DNA from: an uncultured Pelagibacteraceae bacterium
GTDB taxonomy: Bacteria; Pseudomonadota; Alphaproteobacteria; Pelagibacterales; Pelagibacteraceae
Assembly (NCBI GenBank): GCA_902629285.1
Contig: CACOQN010000009.1
Span: 1 to 62,896 of the forward strand
DNA: 62,896 bases
Reading direction: 5' to 3'
Part shown: one piece after another, positions 9,571 through 18,884 of the stretch
How positions within the stretch are numbered: position 1 is the first letter of the stretch
Layout: the number at the start of each line of letters is the position of its first letter
Program-made: the position numbers and the translations under genes
Notes under the pieces: model-generated
What the model was told of the DNA's origin: nothing
Databases searched by the model: none
What the model saw: only the letters and a program-made list of their open reading frames with translations

Positions 9571-10485
9571 TTAAGTGTTAAACTCTTGTGCCTGATATGC
9601 AACATCTGGGCCAATAGAGATTAATTGATTAAGAAACTTATCTTTTTGATTTGATTTAACAAATAAATCTTTCAATTCTTCATAAGAAGAAAGCGCTAAA
9701 TATACAAAAGAAAATCTAATTGGAGTTTCTGTCGTGAGTATTGATTTATCAAATCCTTTAAAATCCTTTTGAGACAATTTGAAAGAAAGAGCATCTATCA
9801 TTTCACCATCTTCCTTAATCTTATAAAAACTGGAATTTTCATCGAGTTCTAAATGAAGATAATGAGCAGCACTATAAAAAATATTTTCTACAACTTTTTC
9901 TTTTCTATTTTTAATAAACCAATCAATAATATATTCTAACTGCCGATTTGTTAAAGGGGGTAGTAGTGCTAAAAAAAAATTTTTATTTAAATTTAAATCT
10001 TTCTTACCAAATAAATCATCCAACATTGATAACCATACATTAGCTTTTTTATTCGGTTCTTTATAAAATTTTTCAACCATTTTTCGAAAATTTAATAACT
10101 GAATCATTAGAAAATCTTTTTCAAATTTAAATTTTATTTTATGCCTTTTGCATTGTTGAAAGTATGCTCCAAACAGATAACATACATAAAAAATTAGGTA
10201 TTTTTTGAAAGGTTTATAGGCTTGTGAACATGTTTCAATTAAATATTTTTTTTCAGCTTCCTCTAATTTTTCAAACTTTTCTAACGGATATGCTCTCTCT
10301 GAATTACAAGCACCAGAGCCAAAAATATATCCAAAATCATAAGTCCATTTTACCGTTCCTAAGACCCATCTAGAAACTCTATCAAGTCTATCTAATGACC
10401 TAATCTCTTTACAGCTATCACAATTACATGGTTCTTTTTTATTTTTACTATGGTCACTTTTACTATCAGTTTTTTTACTACTCAT
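9571..10485 (-). CDS. Hypothetical protein with N-terminal Cys pair
   Basis: A 304-residue protein of unknown family. The first 20 residues are lysine/serine-rich and disordered, followed by CNCDSCKEIR (about 20-29), a cysteine cluster that may bind metal. Two or three moderately hydrophobic helices follow (about 95-115, KYLIFYVCYLFGAYF), then a helical C-terminal half. It is the last gene of the minus-strand nuclease run, 8 bp after the TM0106-type helicase gene, so it is probably co-transcribed with it. No enzyme motif is visible. It could be an accessory of the helicase-nuclease or an unrelated passenger. Confidence 0.55.
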   Translation of the reverse strand: MSSKKTDSKSDHSKNKKEPCNCDSCKEIRSLDRLDRVSRWVLGTVKWTYDFGYIFGSGACNSERAYPLEKFEKLEEAEKKYLIETCSQAYKPFKKYLIFYVCYLFGAYFQQCKRHKIKFKFEKDFLMIQLLNFRKMVEKFYKEPNKKANVWLSMLDDLFGKKDLNLNKNFFLALLPPLTNRQLEYIIDWFIKNRKEKVVENIFYSAAHYLHLELDENSSFYKIKEDGEMIDALSFKLSQKDFKGFDKSILTTETPIRFSFVYLALSSYEELKDLFVKSNQKDKFLNQLISIGPDVAYQAQEFNT

Positions 10486-10493
10486 TTTAGAAA

Positions 10494-13400
10494 TTAATTA
10501 TTTTCAAATTTTAACAATTTTTGAAAATTATTCATCATTTTAAACTCCTCATAAGTATTAGGTGGTGACTCTAATAATTTAGGATTAAAAAGAATGACAC
10601 TTAAACATTGGGCTCTTGAAATAGCTACATTTAATCTATTTCTATTGAAAAAAAACGATTTGTCTCTTGGCAAGCTTTCAAGATCTGAACTAGTCATAGA
10701 AATAATTGTAACTGGTGCTTCTTGACCCTGAAATCGATCGATTGTTCCACAACGCGTACCTTCCGGCAATCTAGCTAATAAAAAGTTAACTTGAGCATTA
10801 TAAGGACTAACAATTAAAAAATCTTCTATTGTTAATGGTCGTTCTTTATTATCTGCATCAGTGAATTTTTTGCCAATTAATTTTTTAATTATTTCATCTA
10901 TTTTTTTTAATTCTTGCTCACTAGTTTGTGTGCAATCCTCATGATCCATCAAAATAGTATGAATACCTTCATTATTTATGAAAAAATTTTTTGGAAAATC
11001 TATTTTTCTATTTTTATTTTCAGGATTAGTTAGGAGTTTATTTTCATAAAAATTTTCTGAAATGAATGAATTAATATTTGGATGCATTCTATAAGTTATA
11101 CTTAAAAAAATGCCTCTATTATCTTCAACGGTATCCTTTCCCTGAAGCAAATAATCAAGTACTGAATTATTAGATAAACCAGGATGAGATCCCTGAGTTG
11201 GTTGACCTAATTGAAGTTGATCTCCTACTAAAATAATATTTTTTGCAACTCCACCTAGTGCAATTAAATCCGCAATTGATAGTTGGCTTGCTTCATCGAT
11301 GAATAAATAATCAATTTTACTTCTATAATACCACTGGGATAAATGATATTTGGTACCTGCATAAAGCAAAGTATTTCTGTCTTTTAAACAATCTATGTAG
11401 TGTCTTTCATTTTTATCTGTTTTAATAAGTTTGCCTTTGTAGAAAGTATCTTCATTATCAGGATTACCCATTTTTAATCCTTTAAATAAAAAGCTTTGTT
11501 TTTCAGCTATTTTTTCAACACGTTCTAATAAATTATGGATCACCTTATGAGAGTTTGCTGTTACAGCTATTCTTTTATTCTTTTTTAAAAGTTCAACTAT
11601 AGCATTTGCAGATTGGAAAGATTTCCCAGTACCAGGCGGCCCTTGCAAAAATAAGTAACTTGAATTTAATCTTGCAATTACGTCAGGGATTTCTTTATCG
11701 AAATTTTCAGAGGTAATTATTTTTTCTCCTGGTTTGATACCTTTAATATTTGGAATATCTCTGTTAAGAAAACTTTTTAAAGCTTCATAACCTTTTTTAT
11801 TTTCTAAAATATTTTCACAAAAATTATAAATATTCTGATTTAAATTTTCAAAACGGGATTGTTCCATTACTTTCTCTCCAATAGACAAAGTTCTTGGCAA
11901 CTGTTTTTGTTCTTTTGAAATACCTTTTCTTAATACTAGTGTTCTGTTTATTTGATCTAATTCTTGAATTGTTCCTGCATAGTCTGCTCGATCTGGATCA
12001 TTATTATTTGCTATAATAACACCTCTTCCTTTTTTTAATTTATATTCTTGTTCTGGAAAAATATATTTATAAACAAAAGATCTTTTGTCTTGAAATTGGG
12101 ATACAAGTTTCATATTTCCAATACATTCTCGATCATCAATTAATTCTTCATCCGACAAATCCTTTCGATCAAAAAACTGTCTCCATTGTGGTTTCTGCTC
12201 ACGATTATAAAAACCAATTACATCAGAGAGTAATTTTACAGTTGGATTATCTGATAATTTAGATGCATTAAATCTTTTTTGATAATCTAATAAATTTTGT
12301 TCAAAAGATCTTAGCTCCATTTGATCTTTTTCAGGAACAAACCATTTGGTATCTGCTGGTTTAATTTTTAATAACCAATTCCTTAATTTAAAAGTACTTA
12401 TACAATCTTGTTTATTATATTCTTCAATCTCATCTAACAACTTTTGATTTTTATTTTCTATCCATTGAATATAAAACTCCTCTGAAATATCACCTTTTTT
12501 AATATCGCCAGTTCTTTTAAAATCATAGTATTTTTCAATTTCTTTAATGGAATAACTTTTTTCAGAAATACTAATTGCTTGTTTTACTACTCTAAATAAA
12601 TCGACAAATCTTCCAAGGTTAAGATAATGATCATAATCAACACCATGAACTTTATGTAAAGAAGTTAGTCTTTCAAGAGCTGTGATTTCATACGATGCAT
12701 AATGATAAATTTTTGCTTTTGGGTACTTCTTAAAGTGCGCTTTGGTAAAAGCAAAAAAATTAATTAAGCTTTGTTTTTCTTCCTTTTTATTATGGGCCCA
12801 GAAAGGTTTAAATATTTTCTCTCCATTTTCTTCATAGTAAACACCAAATAAGTACTCTAATTTTCCTGGAAATACATAGTCTTGTACCCCTTCTAAATCA
12901 AAAAATAAGTCACACTCTGAGGGCTTTGGAAGTAAGTTAAATCCTTTTTTTAATATTAAATTTTCCTCTTTAATTTCAAATATAGGATATCCTTTCTCGT
13001 CACCTTCAATTTGCAATTTAGCTTGCTTGATTAGTTTTATTTTTGTCTCTTCTCTTAACCCTTCAATCTTTTTTTTTTTGTCTAATTTTGCCAATTCATT
13101 AAAATTAGTTACCCCAGCATTATTCAATTTTTTAATATTATTTTTATTGCTTCCTAATACTTGATTTAAATGCTTTTTTTCTTTCCATTCATTTTCACAA
13201 AATTCTTGAATGTCTCTTAAAGAACAATGACTAATTTTTTCTAATATTTTTCTATTTAATTCATTTTCCATAAAAATTTCAAAATAATTTTTTTGTTTTA
13301 AAAAAGATTCATAAACATCATTAAGCATTATGGGAACTTTGCTTGTATCTTTTAATAAAACATAGAAATTTTTGGGGAATATTCCTTGAGCTGCTTCAAG

Positions 13401-13856
13401 TAAAAAAGAATACAGGCTAAGTTGGTAAATATGATCTCCTTTTACTTTTGCACTATTTTTTGTGTCGATAATTTCATAGCTCCAATCACCCAGATTTGAT
13501 TTAACATTATTATTGATTTCTAAAAAATCCAACTCACCTCTAAAATTACCAGACTCTAACCATCCACCATAAATTAATTCATAACCTTTTGTTAAAGCAT
13601 CATTGGTCTCTTTAATTTTTTCTTCTTTTGATAATTTATTTAAAATTTTAATATTTTTTATTTTTTTATATTTTTTGCTTAATTCTTTAAAATAATTTAC
13701 CTCATGAATTAAACCTTTTTCTATTCTTAAATTGTCAACAACAGTTTTTTCTGATTTTTTTAAATTTAATAATTTCTCTTTAAATTCTTCTATTATTAAA
13801 TGCTTGTGATTAATAAAATTTACAAGCATTGTTGCTGAATAAAAATTTTTATTCAC
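10494..13856 (-). CDS. TM0106-type RecB-like nuclease fused to SF1 helicase
   Basis: A 1120-residue three-part protein. Residues about 1-200 form a RecB-like PD-(D/E)XK nuclease, with FRGELDFLEI then YEIIDTKNSAK as the D...DxK core. Residues about 300-500 form a predicted RNase-H-like 3'-5' exonuclease, with acidic residues in DLFFDLEG and YNKQDCISTFKLR. Residues about 700-1110 are an Upf1-like SF1 helicase: Walker A LQGPPGTGKS (about 735), Walker B FIDEASQL (about 853), then VGDQLQLGQ, TYRMHPNI, RFQGQE (about 1040) and RLNVAISRAQ. The family is widespread and linked to DNA repair or defence, with no settled substrate. The GTG start overlaps the rmuC stop (TAGTG); an ATG nine codons later is an alternative. 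Confidence 0.88.
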   Translation of the reverse strand: MNKNFYSATMLVNFINHKHLIIEEFKEKLLNLKKSEKTVVDNLRIEKGLIHEVNYFKELSKKYKKIKNIKILNKLSKEEKIKETNDALTKGYELIYGGWLESGNFRGELDFLEINNNVKSNLGDWSYEIIDTKNSAKVKGDHIYQLSLYSFLLEAAQGIFPKNFYVLLKDTSKVPIMLNDVYESFLKQKNYFEIFMENELNRKILEKISHCSLRDIQEFCENEWKEKKHLNQVLGSNKNNIKKLNNAGVTNFNELAKLDKKKKIEGLREETKIKLIKQAKLQIEGDEKGYPIFEIKEENLILKKGFNLLPKPSECDLFFDLEGVQDYVFPGKLEYLFGVYYEENGEKIFKPFWAHNKKEEKQSLINFFAFTKAHFKKYPKAKIYHYASYEITALERLTSLHKVHGVDYDHYLNLGRFVDLFRVVKQAISISEKSYSIKEIEKYYDFKRTGDIKKGDISEEFYIQWIENKNQKLLDEIEEYNKQDCISTFKLRNWLLKIKPADTKWFVPEKDQMELRSFEQNLLDYQKRFNASKLSDNPTVKLLSDVIGFYNREQKPQWRQFFDRKDLSDEELIDDRECIGNMKLVSQFQDKRSFVYKYIFPEQEYKLKKGRGVIIANNNDPDRADYAGTIQELDQINRTLVLRKGISKEQKQLPRTLSIGEKVMEQSRFENLNQNIYNFCENILENKKGYEALKSFLNRDIPNIKGIKPGEKIITSENFDKEIPDVIARLNSSYLFLQGPPGTGKSFQSANAIVELLKKNKRIAVTANSHKVIHNLLERVEKIAEKQSFLFKGLKMGNPDNEDTFYKGKLIKTDKNERHYIDCLKDRNTLLYAGTKYHLSQWYYRSKIDYLFIDEASQLSIADLIALGGVAKNIILVGDQLQLGQPTQGSHPGLSNNSVLDYLLQGKDTVEDNRGIFLSITYRMHPNINSFISENFYENKLLTNPENKNRKIDFPKNFFINNEGIHTILMDHEDCTQTSEQELKKIDEIIKKLIGKKFTDADNKERPLTIEDFLIVSPYNAQVNFLLARLPEGTRCGTIDRFQGQEAPVTIISMTSSDLESLPRDKSFFFNRNRLNVAISRAQCLSVILFNPKLLESPPNTYEEFKMMNNFQKLLKFENN

Positions 13857-14911
13857 TATTTTAATTTTTTAATCTCTTCGTTGTTATTTTCTATTTCAAG
13901 GTCTTCTTGAATGTTTTCTGGAATATTTTTTTTTGGGGTCAATCCACCAACTTTATTTAAATTATCTACTTTGCTTAAAAAACTTCCTCGACCATCTTTG
14001 ATTTTTCTCATCACATCATCTACACCGCTAGAAGTTTTTTGAATGCTGTCTCTTGCTATTTTAGCACTTTCGTAAATTTCAACACTTTGAGAACTAATTT
14101 TATTAGCAAGATCTATAATTTTTTGAGTATTCTTAGATTGTTTTTCTGCTTTCCAATAATATTCAACCGTCTTCAGTGTAAAATACAACATGGATGGACC
14201 TACTAGAGTTATTTTTTTCTGAATTGCATAATCCATCATTTTTCGACTTGAATTACCTAATGAGGATATTGCAGCTTCATTAGGACAAAACATAATCACG
14301 GCATCTAAAGAATTAATTTCCTCTAAGTTTTGATAATTTTTCTTTGCTAATGAGTCGATATGATTTTTAATAGATTGCTTATGACGATTAAGAGCATCCT
14401 CTTTTTTTTGAATATCATCTGTGTTCACATATTCATCCCAAGCAGTTAAATTAACCTTAGAATCTATAACAACATCACGTTTTCCAGGAAAATGAATAAT
14501 AAAATCAGGTATTAATCTCTCACCCTCTTCTGTTTTATAATTTTGATGTTTTTCAAACTCTTGGCCCTCTGTGAACTGTAATTTAGTTAAAATATGCTCT
14601 AATACCATCTCACCCCAAGCGCCTTGCTTTTGAGACGAGCCAGCTACCAATGTGTTTTTCATCTCATTTGCAATTTTTTCGAAATTTTCTCCTGAAGTAG
14701 TAAAGTTTTCTAATTTTTCTGTAAGAGTACCTTGATACTCATCATTATCTTTTTTAATATCTTTGATTGCTTTATCAATATTTTGTAAATTGCTTTCAAA
14801 AGTACTTAGGTCCTGTTCTTTTTTTTTAAATATGTATGGGTAAATCCCAAAAACAACTAAACCACCAAAAATTAAACCTAAAAAAAATTGTAAATTAAAC
14901 AGCTCAAACAT
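13856..14911 (-). CDS. rmuC: RmuC-family DNA recombination protein
   Basis: A 351-residue RmuC homologue. It has one N-terminal membrane anchor (about 9-28), a coiled-coil (about 35-90), then the conserved RmuC core: KQGAWGEMVLEHIL (about 95), ERLIPDFIIHFPG, DVVIDSKVNLTAW and VIMFCPNEAA. The core has a predicted PD-(D/E)XK-like fold (D...DSK). RmuC limits inversions and rearrangements at short repeats in E. coli; its mechanism is not settled. The gene lies inside the nuclease run, overlapping the helicase-nuclease start by one base and 20 bp downstream of a small 131-residue gene. RmuC is common in alphaproteobacteria, so it could be a core gene flanked by accessory ones. Confidence 0.92.
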   Translation of the reverse strand: MFELFNLQFFLGLIFGGLVVFGIYPYIFKKKEQDLSTFESNLQNIDKAIKDIKKDNDEYQGTLTEKLENFTTSGENFEKIANEMKNTLVAGSSQKQGAWGEMVLEHILTKLQFTEGQEFEKHQNYKTEEGERLIPDFIIHFPGKRDVVIDSKVNLTAWDEYVNTDDIQKKEDALNRHKQSIKNHIDSLAKKNYQNLEEINSLDAVIMFCPNEAAISSLGNSSRKMMDYAIQKKITLVGPSMLYFTLKTVEYYWKAEKQSKNTQKIIDLANKISSQSVEIYESAKIARDSIQKTSSGVDDVMRKIKDGRGSFLSKVDNLNKVGGLTPKKNIPENIQEDLEIENNNEEIKKLK

Positions 14912-14931
14912 TTTTATTATCCCTTCTCATA

Positions 14932-15327
14932 TTAATGTATTGTATCACTTTCATCTTGTGGTTTGTTTTTCCCCTCAACCTTATCATTGATAGAAGTACC
15001 GTCCCAGTCCTTATATTCTTTCATCCACTCATCATAATTTTCTAAAACTTCTTTTGAAGCTGTTCTGTACCAATAACGATAAAGAGGAAAGCTCGTTTGC
15101 GCTATCATGGATTGTAACACTCTAAAAATAAATAAATAAAAACAATAACCAATACTAAAAAAACTTGTTTTTGCAGACTTGTAATAAACATCCACTAGTT
15201 CTTTTGCTAATGCATCTAATCTTTCAAATTCATCTCTATCAGTTTGAATTTTTTTATTTTGTTTTGATCTGTTCACAAAATTAATAATTTTTCCTTTTTT
15301 TTTATCTTTATCTTTTTTATCAGACAT
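14932..15327 (-). CDS. Small hypothetical protein
   Basis: A 131-residue protein without a family that I recognise. The first about 35 residues are highly basic (K/D-rich, then KGKIINFVNRSK). A moderately hydrophobic central part (about 52-85, FFSIGYCFYLFIFRVLQSM) could be one amphipathic or membrane-associated helix. The tail is acidic. It sits 5 bp downstream of the exonuclease I stop and 20 bp upstream of rmuC on the same strand, so it is likely in the same transcript. It may associate with the membrane next to RmuC, which also has an anchor; this is only a positional hint. Confidence 0.55.
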   Translation of the reverse strand: MSDKKDKDKKKGKIINFVNRSKQNKKIQTDRDEFERLDALAKELVDVYYKSAKTSFFSIGYCFYLFIFRVLQSMIAQTSFPLYRYWYRTASKEVLENYDEWMKEYKDWDGTSINDKVEGKNKPQDESDTIH

Positions 15328-15332
15328 AATTT

Positions 15333-16784
15333 TTAAGAATCCTGGTATTTTAATTCTAAGTTCATGACATAATCATTTATGCCATCTAAAAATTTTAATT
15401 TTTCATCTTTGGTCTTAAATGAAAACATCTTGTTATCATCTTCTCTAAGATTGTCACAATCAACATAAAAATCATTAACTGTTGTCCATTTTTCTTTATT
15501 AGTACTTAAAATTCTTTCAGCAACTTTTCGTTTAATTTTTTTGTACATATCTTTTGGTAAAATTTCAGGAGCTTCGTTAAATAAAATTCTACTGCCAAAA
15601 TATGCGTGTCGATTGTCTTCAAACTTATCTAACATTGCTAATTTATCTTTCCAATCAGCTTCCTGCCACTTAGTAAATAAAAATTTATCTTTAGGAGAGG
15701 CAAACCCAGTGTAAATTGTTTCTTCAGGTTCTGGATCTTCTTGTGATTGAGTTTGCATTTTTTCTTCTGCATTTTCTTGAAGAATATTACAAACATCATT
15801 TGCAAACTTTTCGTTATTTTTAATTAACTCTGCTCTTTTTCTTAATAATGCAGGATCTAATTTATTATACGGATCAACCTTCATTGCATAAATAGGATCT
15901 AAAATGATGGGAGCCTTGTTCGAACGGATTGTCCGTAAAAACCTTGGTGACTCTTTCATTTTTGCTTTTAATTCACTGTATGAAAGGGCAAAAAGATTCT
16001 CACAATCAAAACGTAAATCCACCACTTGAGCCCATTTATATACGGGATGATTAAAATTCTTTGGATGAAGAGGTGCTGTTAAAAATAATCTGGATCGGCC
16101 ATAGAAATATTCTGTGACAGTAAATAAATTTTCAGACTTCATTATACTTTCAACTGTTTGCTTGCTTGCTGTTTTTAAATAATGGTTCCATAAATTTGGC
16201 TGTTTTTGTTTAATTAAGCCTAAAACATTGCAGGTATTTTCGGTATCCACCAATGCAGAATGGCTATCTTTTGCATCAAAACCATTAAGTCTTGCAAGCG
16301 ACTCGAGTTTCATTGAAATATTACCTTTTTCATTTAATTCGCTATTTAAAATCTTTTCATCAAGTGCAAATGCAGCTCGAACCACATTCAAAGCATCATG
16401 CCTTTGATTACCATTTGTATTTTCGATATACGGGTCTTTTAAAGACTTAAAAAATTCTTTACGGATGACTTCACTATCAAAATTAATCCCAGAATATGCA
16501 ATAAATGTAGTGGGCTGATCTTTGGACCAAAATTTAAATAGTTTTTCGATTTGATTAATTAGCTGATAGTGGGAAAGGTTGGATTTTGTTAATAAATCCA
16601 CATTTGTACGGTTAATACACAGGGCAGTAGCGGTCGGAACCCGATCATCTGGTAATCTACATCTTGCTTGAAATCTTTGTTCTTCCTTAAAATTGCTATC
16701 TAATAGAATGCAACCTATTTCCAAAATAGAACACCAGTCTGTAGCTGAATGATCTGTTTCTAGGTCCCACACAATATACTTCAC
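15333..16784 (-). CDS. sbcB: Exodeoxyribonuclease I (SbcB-like)
   Basis: A 483-residue exonuclease I. The N-terminal DEDD exonuclease starts VKYIVWDLETDHSA, where D and E are the first two metal ligands. It continues with FIAYSGINFDSEVIRKEFF (Exo II) and DSHSALVDTENT (Exo III, DEDDh type). The SH3-like and C-terminal helical parts of ExoI follow, including LRTIRSNKAPIILDP. The enzyme degrades single-stranded DNA 3' to 5' in mismatch repair and recombination. I take the GTG at 16784 as start because AAAGGA sits about 7 nt before it and the DEDD motif follows directly; a GTG at 16805 would add seven residues. SbcB is usual in gammaproteobacteria, so its presence here may reflect transfer. Confidence 0.88.
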   Translation of the reverse strand: MKYIVWDLETDHSATDWCSILEIGCILLDSNFKEEQRFQARCRLPDDRVPTATALCINRTNVDLLTKSNLSHYQLINQIEKLFKFWSKDQPTTFIAYSGINFDSEVIRKEFFKSLKDPYIENTNGNQRHDALNVVRAAFALDEKILNSELNEKGNISMKLESLARLNGFDAKDSHSALVDTENTCNVLGLIKQKQPNLWNHYLKTASKQTVESIMKSENLFTVTEYFYGRSRLFLTAPLHPKNFNHPVYKWAQVVDLRFDCENLFALSYSELKAKMKESPRFLRTIRSNKAPIILDPIYAMKVDPYNKLDPALLRKRAELIKNNEKFANDVCNILQENAEEKMQTQSQEDPEPEETIYTGFASPKDKFLFTKWQEADWKDKLAMLDKFEDNRHAYFGSRILFNEAPEILPKDMYKKIKRKVAERILSTNKEKWTTVNDFYVDCDNLREDDNKMFSFKTKDEKLKFLDGINDYVMNLELKYQDS

Positions 16785-16849
16785 AATTTTTCCTTTCTGA
16801 AGCACGTGCTAGATAAGAGAGTAATGAAATTTAAAAAAACACTAACTCA

Positions 16850-16946
16850 GCATCTAAACAAGTAGCTTCGCTATAAGTTTTTTATCTATGTTTAAATGGA
16901 GTAAGTTTTCAAAGAAACTAAACTGATTGCATCTAAACAAGTAGCT
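16850..16946. repeat. Pair of 18-bp direct repeats upstream of sbcB
   Basis: GCATCTAAACAAGTAGCT occurs identically at 16850-16867 and 16929-16946, 79 bp apart start to start, in the 215-bp space between the MGME1-like nuclease and sbcB. Both copies are preceded by ACTAA a few bases upstream. The space holds no gene. The copies lie in the sbcB leader or promoter region on the minus strand and could be operator sites, or the remains of a duplicated segment. Confidence 0.85.
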
Positions 16947-16999
16947 AAAAAATTTAGTATTTACCTTATATTTCAAGAAAAAATTAAAGTCAACTAAAA

Positions 17000-17689
17000 T
17001 TAATTGTTGTTTAGTTGCATTTTATAATACTCATCAACTTTTCTTAAAAAAATTTCCTGATAATTTTTTAATCTCTCAGAATCAATTACAAAACTTTGAA
17101 ACATTAAATCTTTCGTACAAACTAATATAACACCTTGATTAATATCAGTGCCATAGACTTTGTTATGGGCCATCTGATACGCAGAAAGTTGCAAATAATA
17201 TTCAAAATTCCACTCATCCTTTCGTAATTGAGTTGAATTTTTGAAATCTATGATTGATGGCTTTCCATTATATATAGCAATTAAATCACTAGCCCCCGCA
17301 TATTTTTTTGGATAAAAAAGGCATGCTTCAACACCCCATATCTCACTTACTTGATTCTTTAACCCATTTTCAATAATTTGGTCTGCCATCTGTCTTTCTA
17401 AGGTGTTGTCGCCTAATAAATCTAAATTTAATTTTCCTAGTAAGTATTTTTCAAGAATATCATGAAAAGCAGAACCACGATTAGTTGCTTCACGTGTAAT
17501 TTTTTCTGCATTCTTAGCACCAATTTTGGCTCTCCATCTCAATAATGATTCTTTTTTTTCGGGATCTTGAGTGGCTGATAAAATTGTCGTGACTGATGGC
17601 AGCTTTTCGCTATTTACGTCATATATTCTTTGACCATTTAAATAAGCTCTAATTGATTTAGGATAATTAAATTTTTGATTTAACTTCAT
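17000..17689 (-). CDS. PD-(D/E)XK exonuclease, MGME1/RecB-like
   Basis: A 229-residue single-domain nuclease. The motifs are LPSVTTILSAT near residue 30, RGSAFHDILEKYL (about 87), WGVEACLFYPKKYAGASDLIA with the catalytic D, and SIIDFKNS (about 148) as the DxK signature, followed by YLQLSAYQMA. This is the RecB/MGME1-like exonuclease arrangement, also found in phages. Such enzymes process single-stranded DNA ends. The gene is 8 bp downstream of the predicted Mrr-type restriction gene and on the same strand. A phage-derived origin is possible, as single-domain versions are frequent in marine phages. A role in the defence island, degrading ends made by the neighbouring enzymes, is inference. Confidence 0.82.
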   Translation of the reverse strand: MKLNQKFNYPKSIRAYLNGQRIYDVNSEKLPSVTTILSATQDPEKKESLLRWRAKIGAKNAEKITREATNRGSAFHDILEKYLLGKLNLDLLGDNTLERQMADQIIENGLKNQVSEIWGVEACLFYPKKYAGASDLIAIYNGKPSIIDFKNSTQLRKDEWNFEYYLQLSAYQMAHNKVYGTDINQGVILVCTKDLMFQSFVIDSERLKNYQEIFLRKVDEYYKMQLNNN

Positions 17690-17697
17690 AATAAAAA

Positions 17698-18882
17698 TTA
17701 GAAATTTTTTTCTAAAAAAATTTTTAGGTTTTTTTCACTATTAATTCCAGATTTAATTAATATTTCAACTATATCTCTACCTGTAATAAAAATAATTGGA
17801 TGGTTATCTTCAATAATTTCTTTGTAAGCTTGTTCGGCAATGTAAGATGTTGTGACAAATACACCAAATTCTCTATGTTTTATTCTTGATATTAACCTGC
17901 TTGTATACCTAACTCCAATTCCATTTTTTTCATATCTTTTTGCCTCTAAGTGGTATGAAAATTTGTAAGAATTATTATTTGTTCCAATTTTATATTTTCC
18001 TACTACATCCCTTCCACCATCTCTAGATGATTGGGTAACGCTAAAATCCTGTATCTTATCTGGATCTGTCATTTGGAATATTTTTCCAGCAAAATATTCA
18101 AAATCATACTCATTTTTAACTTTAGAAAAATATTCATAAATTATTTTTAATAGTTTTTTGCCAAGTTGATCTTGTGGTATTTGATCTTCTTTTGTTTTAA
18201 TCTTTTTCTCATCTGTGGCTTTTAAAATTTTATAGTTTCCTGTATCTATCCACTTTTTCCAAACTTCTGGACAGTTTTTACTAAAGGTGTTGCCACTTTG
18301 TATATCTATAATCCACTCTCTTGAAATTTTATCTATAGATAAAATTGAAAATATTGCTTTATAATTTTGAAATCTTTTTCCATTTGTACTTTTCCAAACC
18401 GAAACTAGATCTTCTGTTTGTGAAAAAATAGGATTACCTGGTACAACTAAGCCCCTGAACCTATAATCTCTTCCCTTTTTACCTTCTTTAATAAACACAA
18501 AAATAGGTGGTATTTTTTTTCTTTTATCTCCACCTACATGAGTCCAGTTAAACAAATTTTCTAAGCATTTATTTCCTTTTTTTGAGGTGTTCAAAAGTGA
18601 ATATCCAGGAGTTCTATTATCTCCATAATAAGTAAATATACCTGTTTCTATATCTAAAAAATCTGGCCACTCAGCTTTTGATCCATCTGAAACTAATATT
18701 AACAAGGTTGGTTCTGTGAAGCTTTTAAGTGTTCGAAAACCACCCATATTCCCTACTCCCTTAAATAATTTAGTAAAAATATCATCAGATGAATTTCCTT
18801 TTGACCCACCTTTATATATTGCATCAATATTTAGATCTGCTGTAGATAATTCTGAAAACTCAAACATAAAATCTAATTTCAT
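17698..18882 (-). CDS. Predicted modified-DNA restriction endonuclease (AspBHI-like N-terminus + Mrr)
   Basis: A 394-residue two-domain enzyme. The N-terminal about 210 residues carry IDAIYKGGSKGNSSDDIF, GNMGGFRTLK, WPDFLDIETGIFTYYGDNR and RGLVVPGNP. I associate these with the AspBHI N-terminal domain, an SRA-like module that reads modified cytosine; this is from memory and less sure. The C-terminal domain is Mrr-type PD-(D/E)XK: SRDGGRDVVG (about 283-292), YHLEAKRYE (about 310) and FGVFVTTSYIAEQA. Such enzymes cut DNA carrying 5-methylcytosine or hypermodified cytosine. It lies 2 bp downstream of drmB on the same strand, where a DISARM locus might carry drmC, a different (PLD) nuclease. No target sequence can be read from the protein. 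Confidence 0.72.
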   Translation of the reverse strand: MKLDFMFEFSELSTADLNIDAIYKGGSKGNSSDDIFTKLFKGVGNMGGFRTLKSFTEPTLLILVSDGSKAEWPDFLDIETGIFTYYGDNRTPGYSLLNTSKKGNKCLENLFNWTHVGGDKRKKIPPIFVFIKEGKKGRDYRFRGLVVPGNPIFSQTEDLVSVWKSTNGKRFQNYKAIFSILSIDKISREWIIDIQSGNTFSKNCPEVWKKWIDTGNYKILKATDEKKIKTKEDQIPQDQLGKKLLKIIYEYFSKVKNEYDFEYFAGKIFQMTDPDKIQDFSVTQSSRDGGRDVVGKYKIGTNNNSYKFSYHLEAKRYEKNGIGVRYTSRLISRIKHREFGVFVTTSYIAEQAYKEIIEDNHPIIFITGRDIVEILIKSGINSEKNLKIFLEKNF

Positions 18883-18884
18883 AT

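Noticed and set aside
16785..16805. GTG start of sbcB at 16805
   Set aside because: The GTG at 16784 has AAAGGA at suitable spacing and leads directly into the DEDD motif.
16850..16946. CRISPR array
   Set aside because: Only two 18-bp copies, 79 bp apart, without repeat-spacer periodicity or cas genes.
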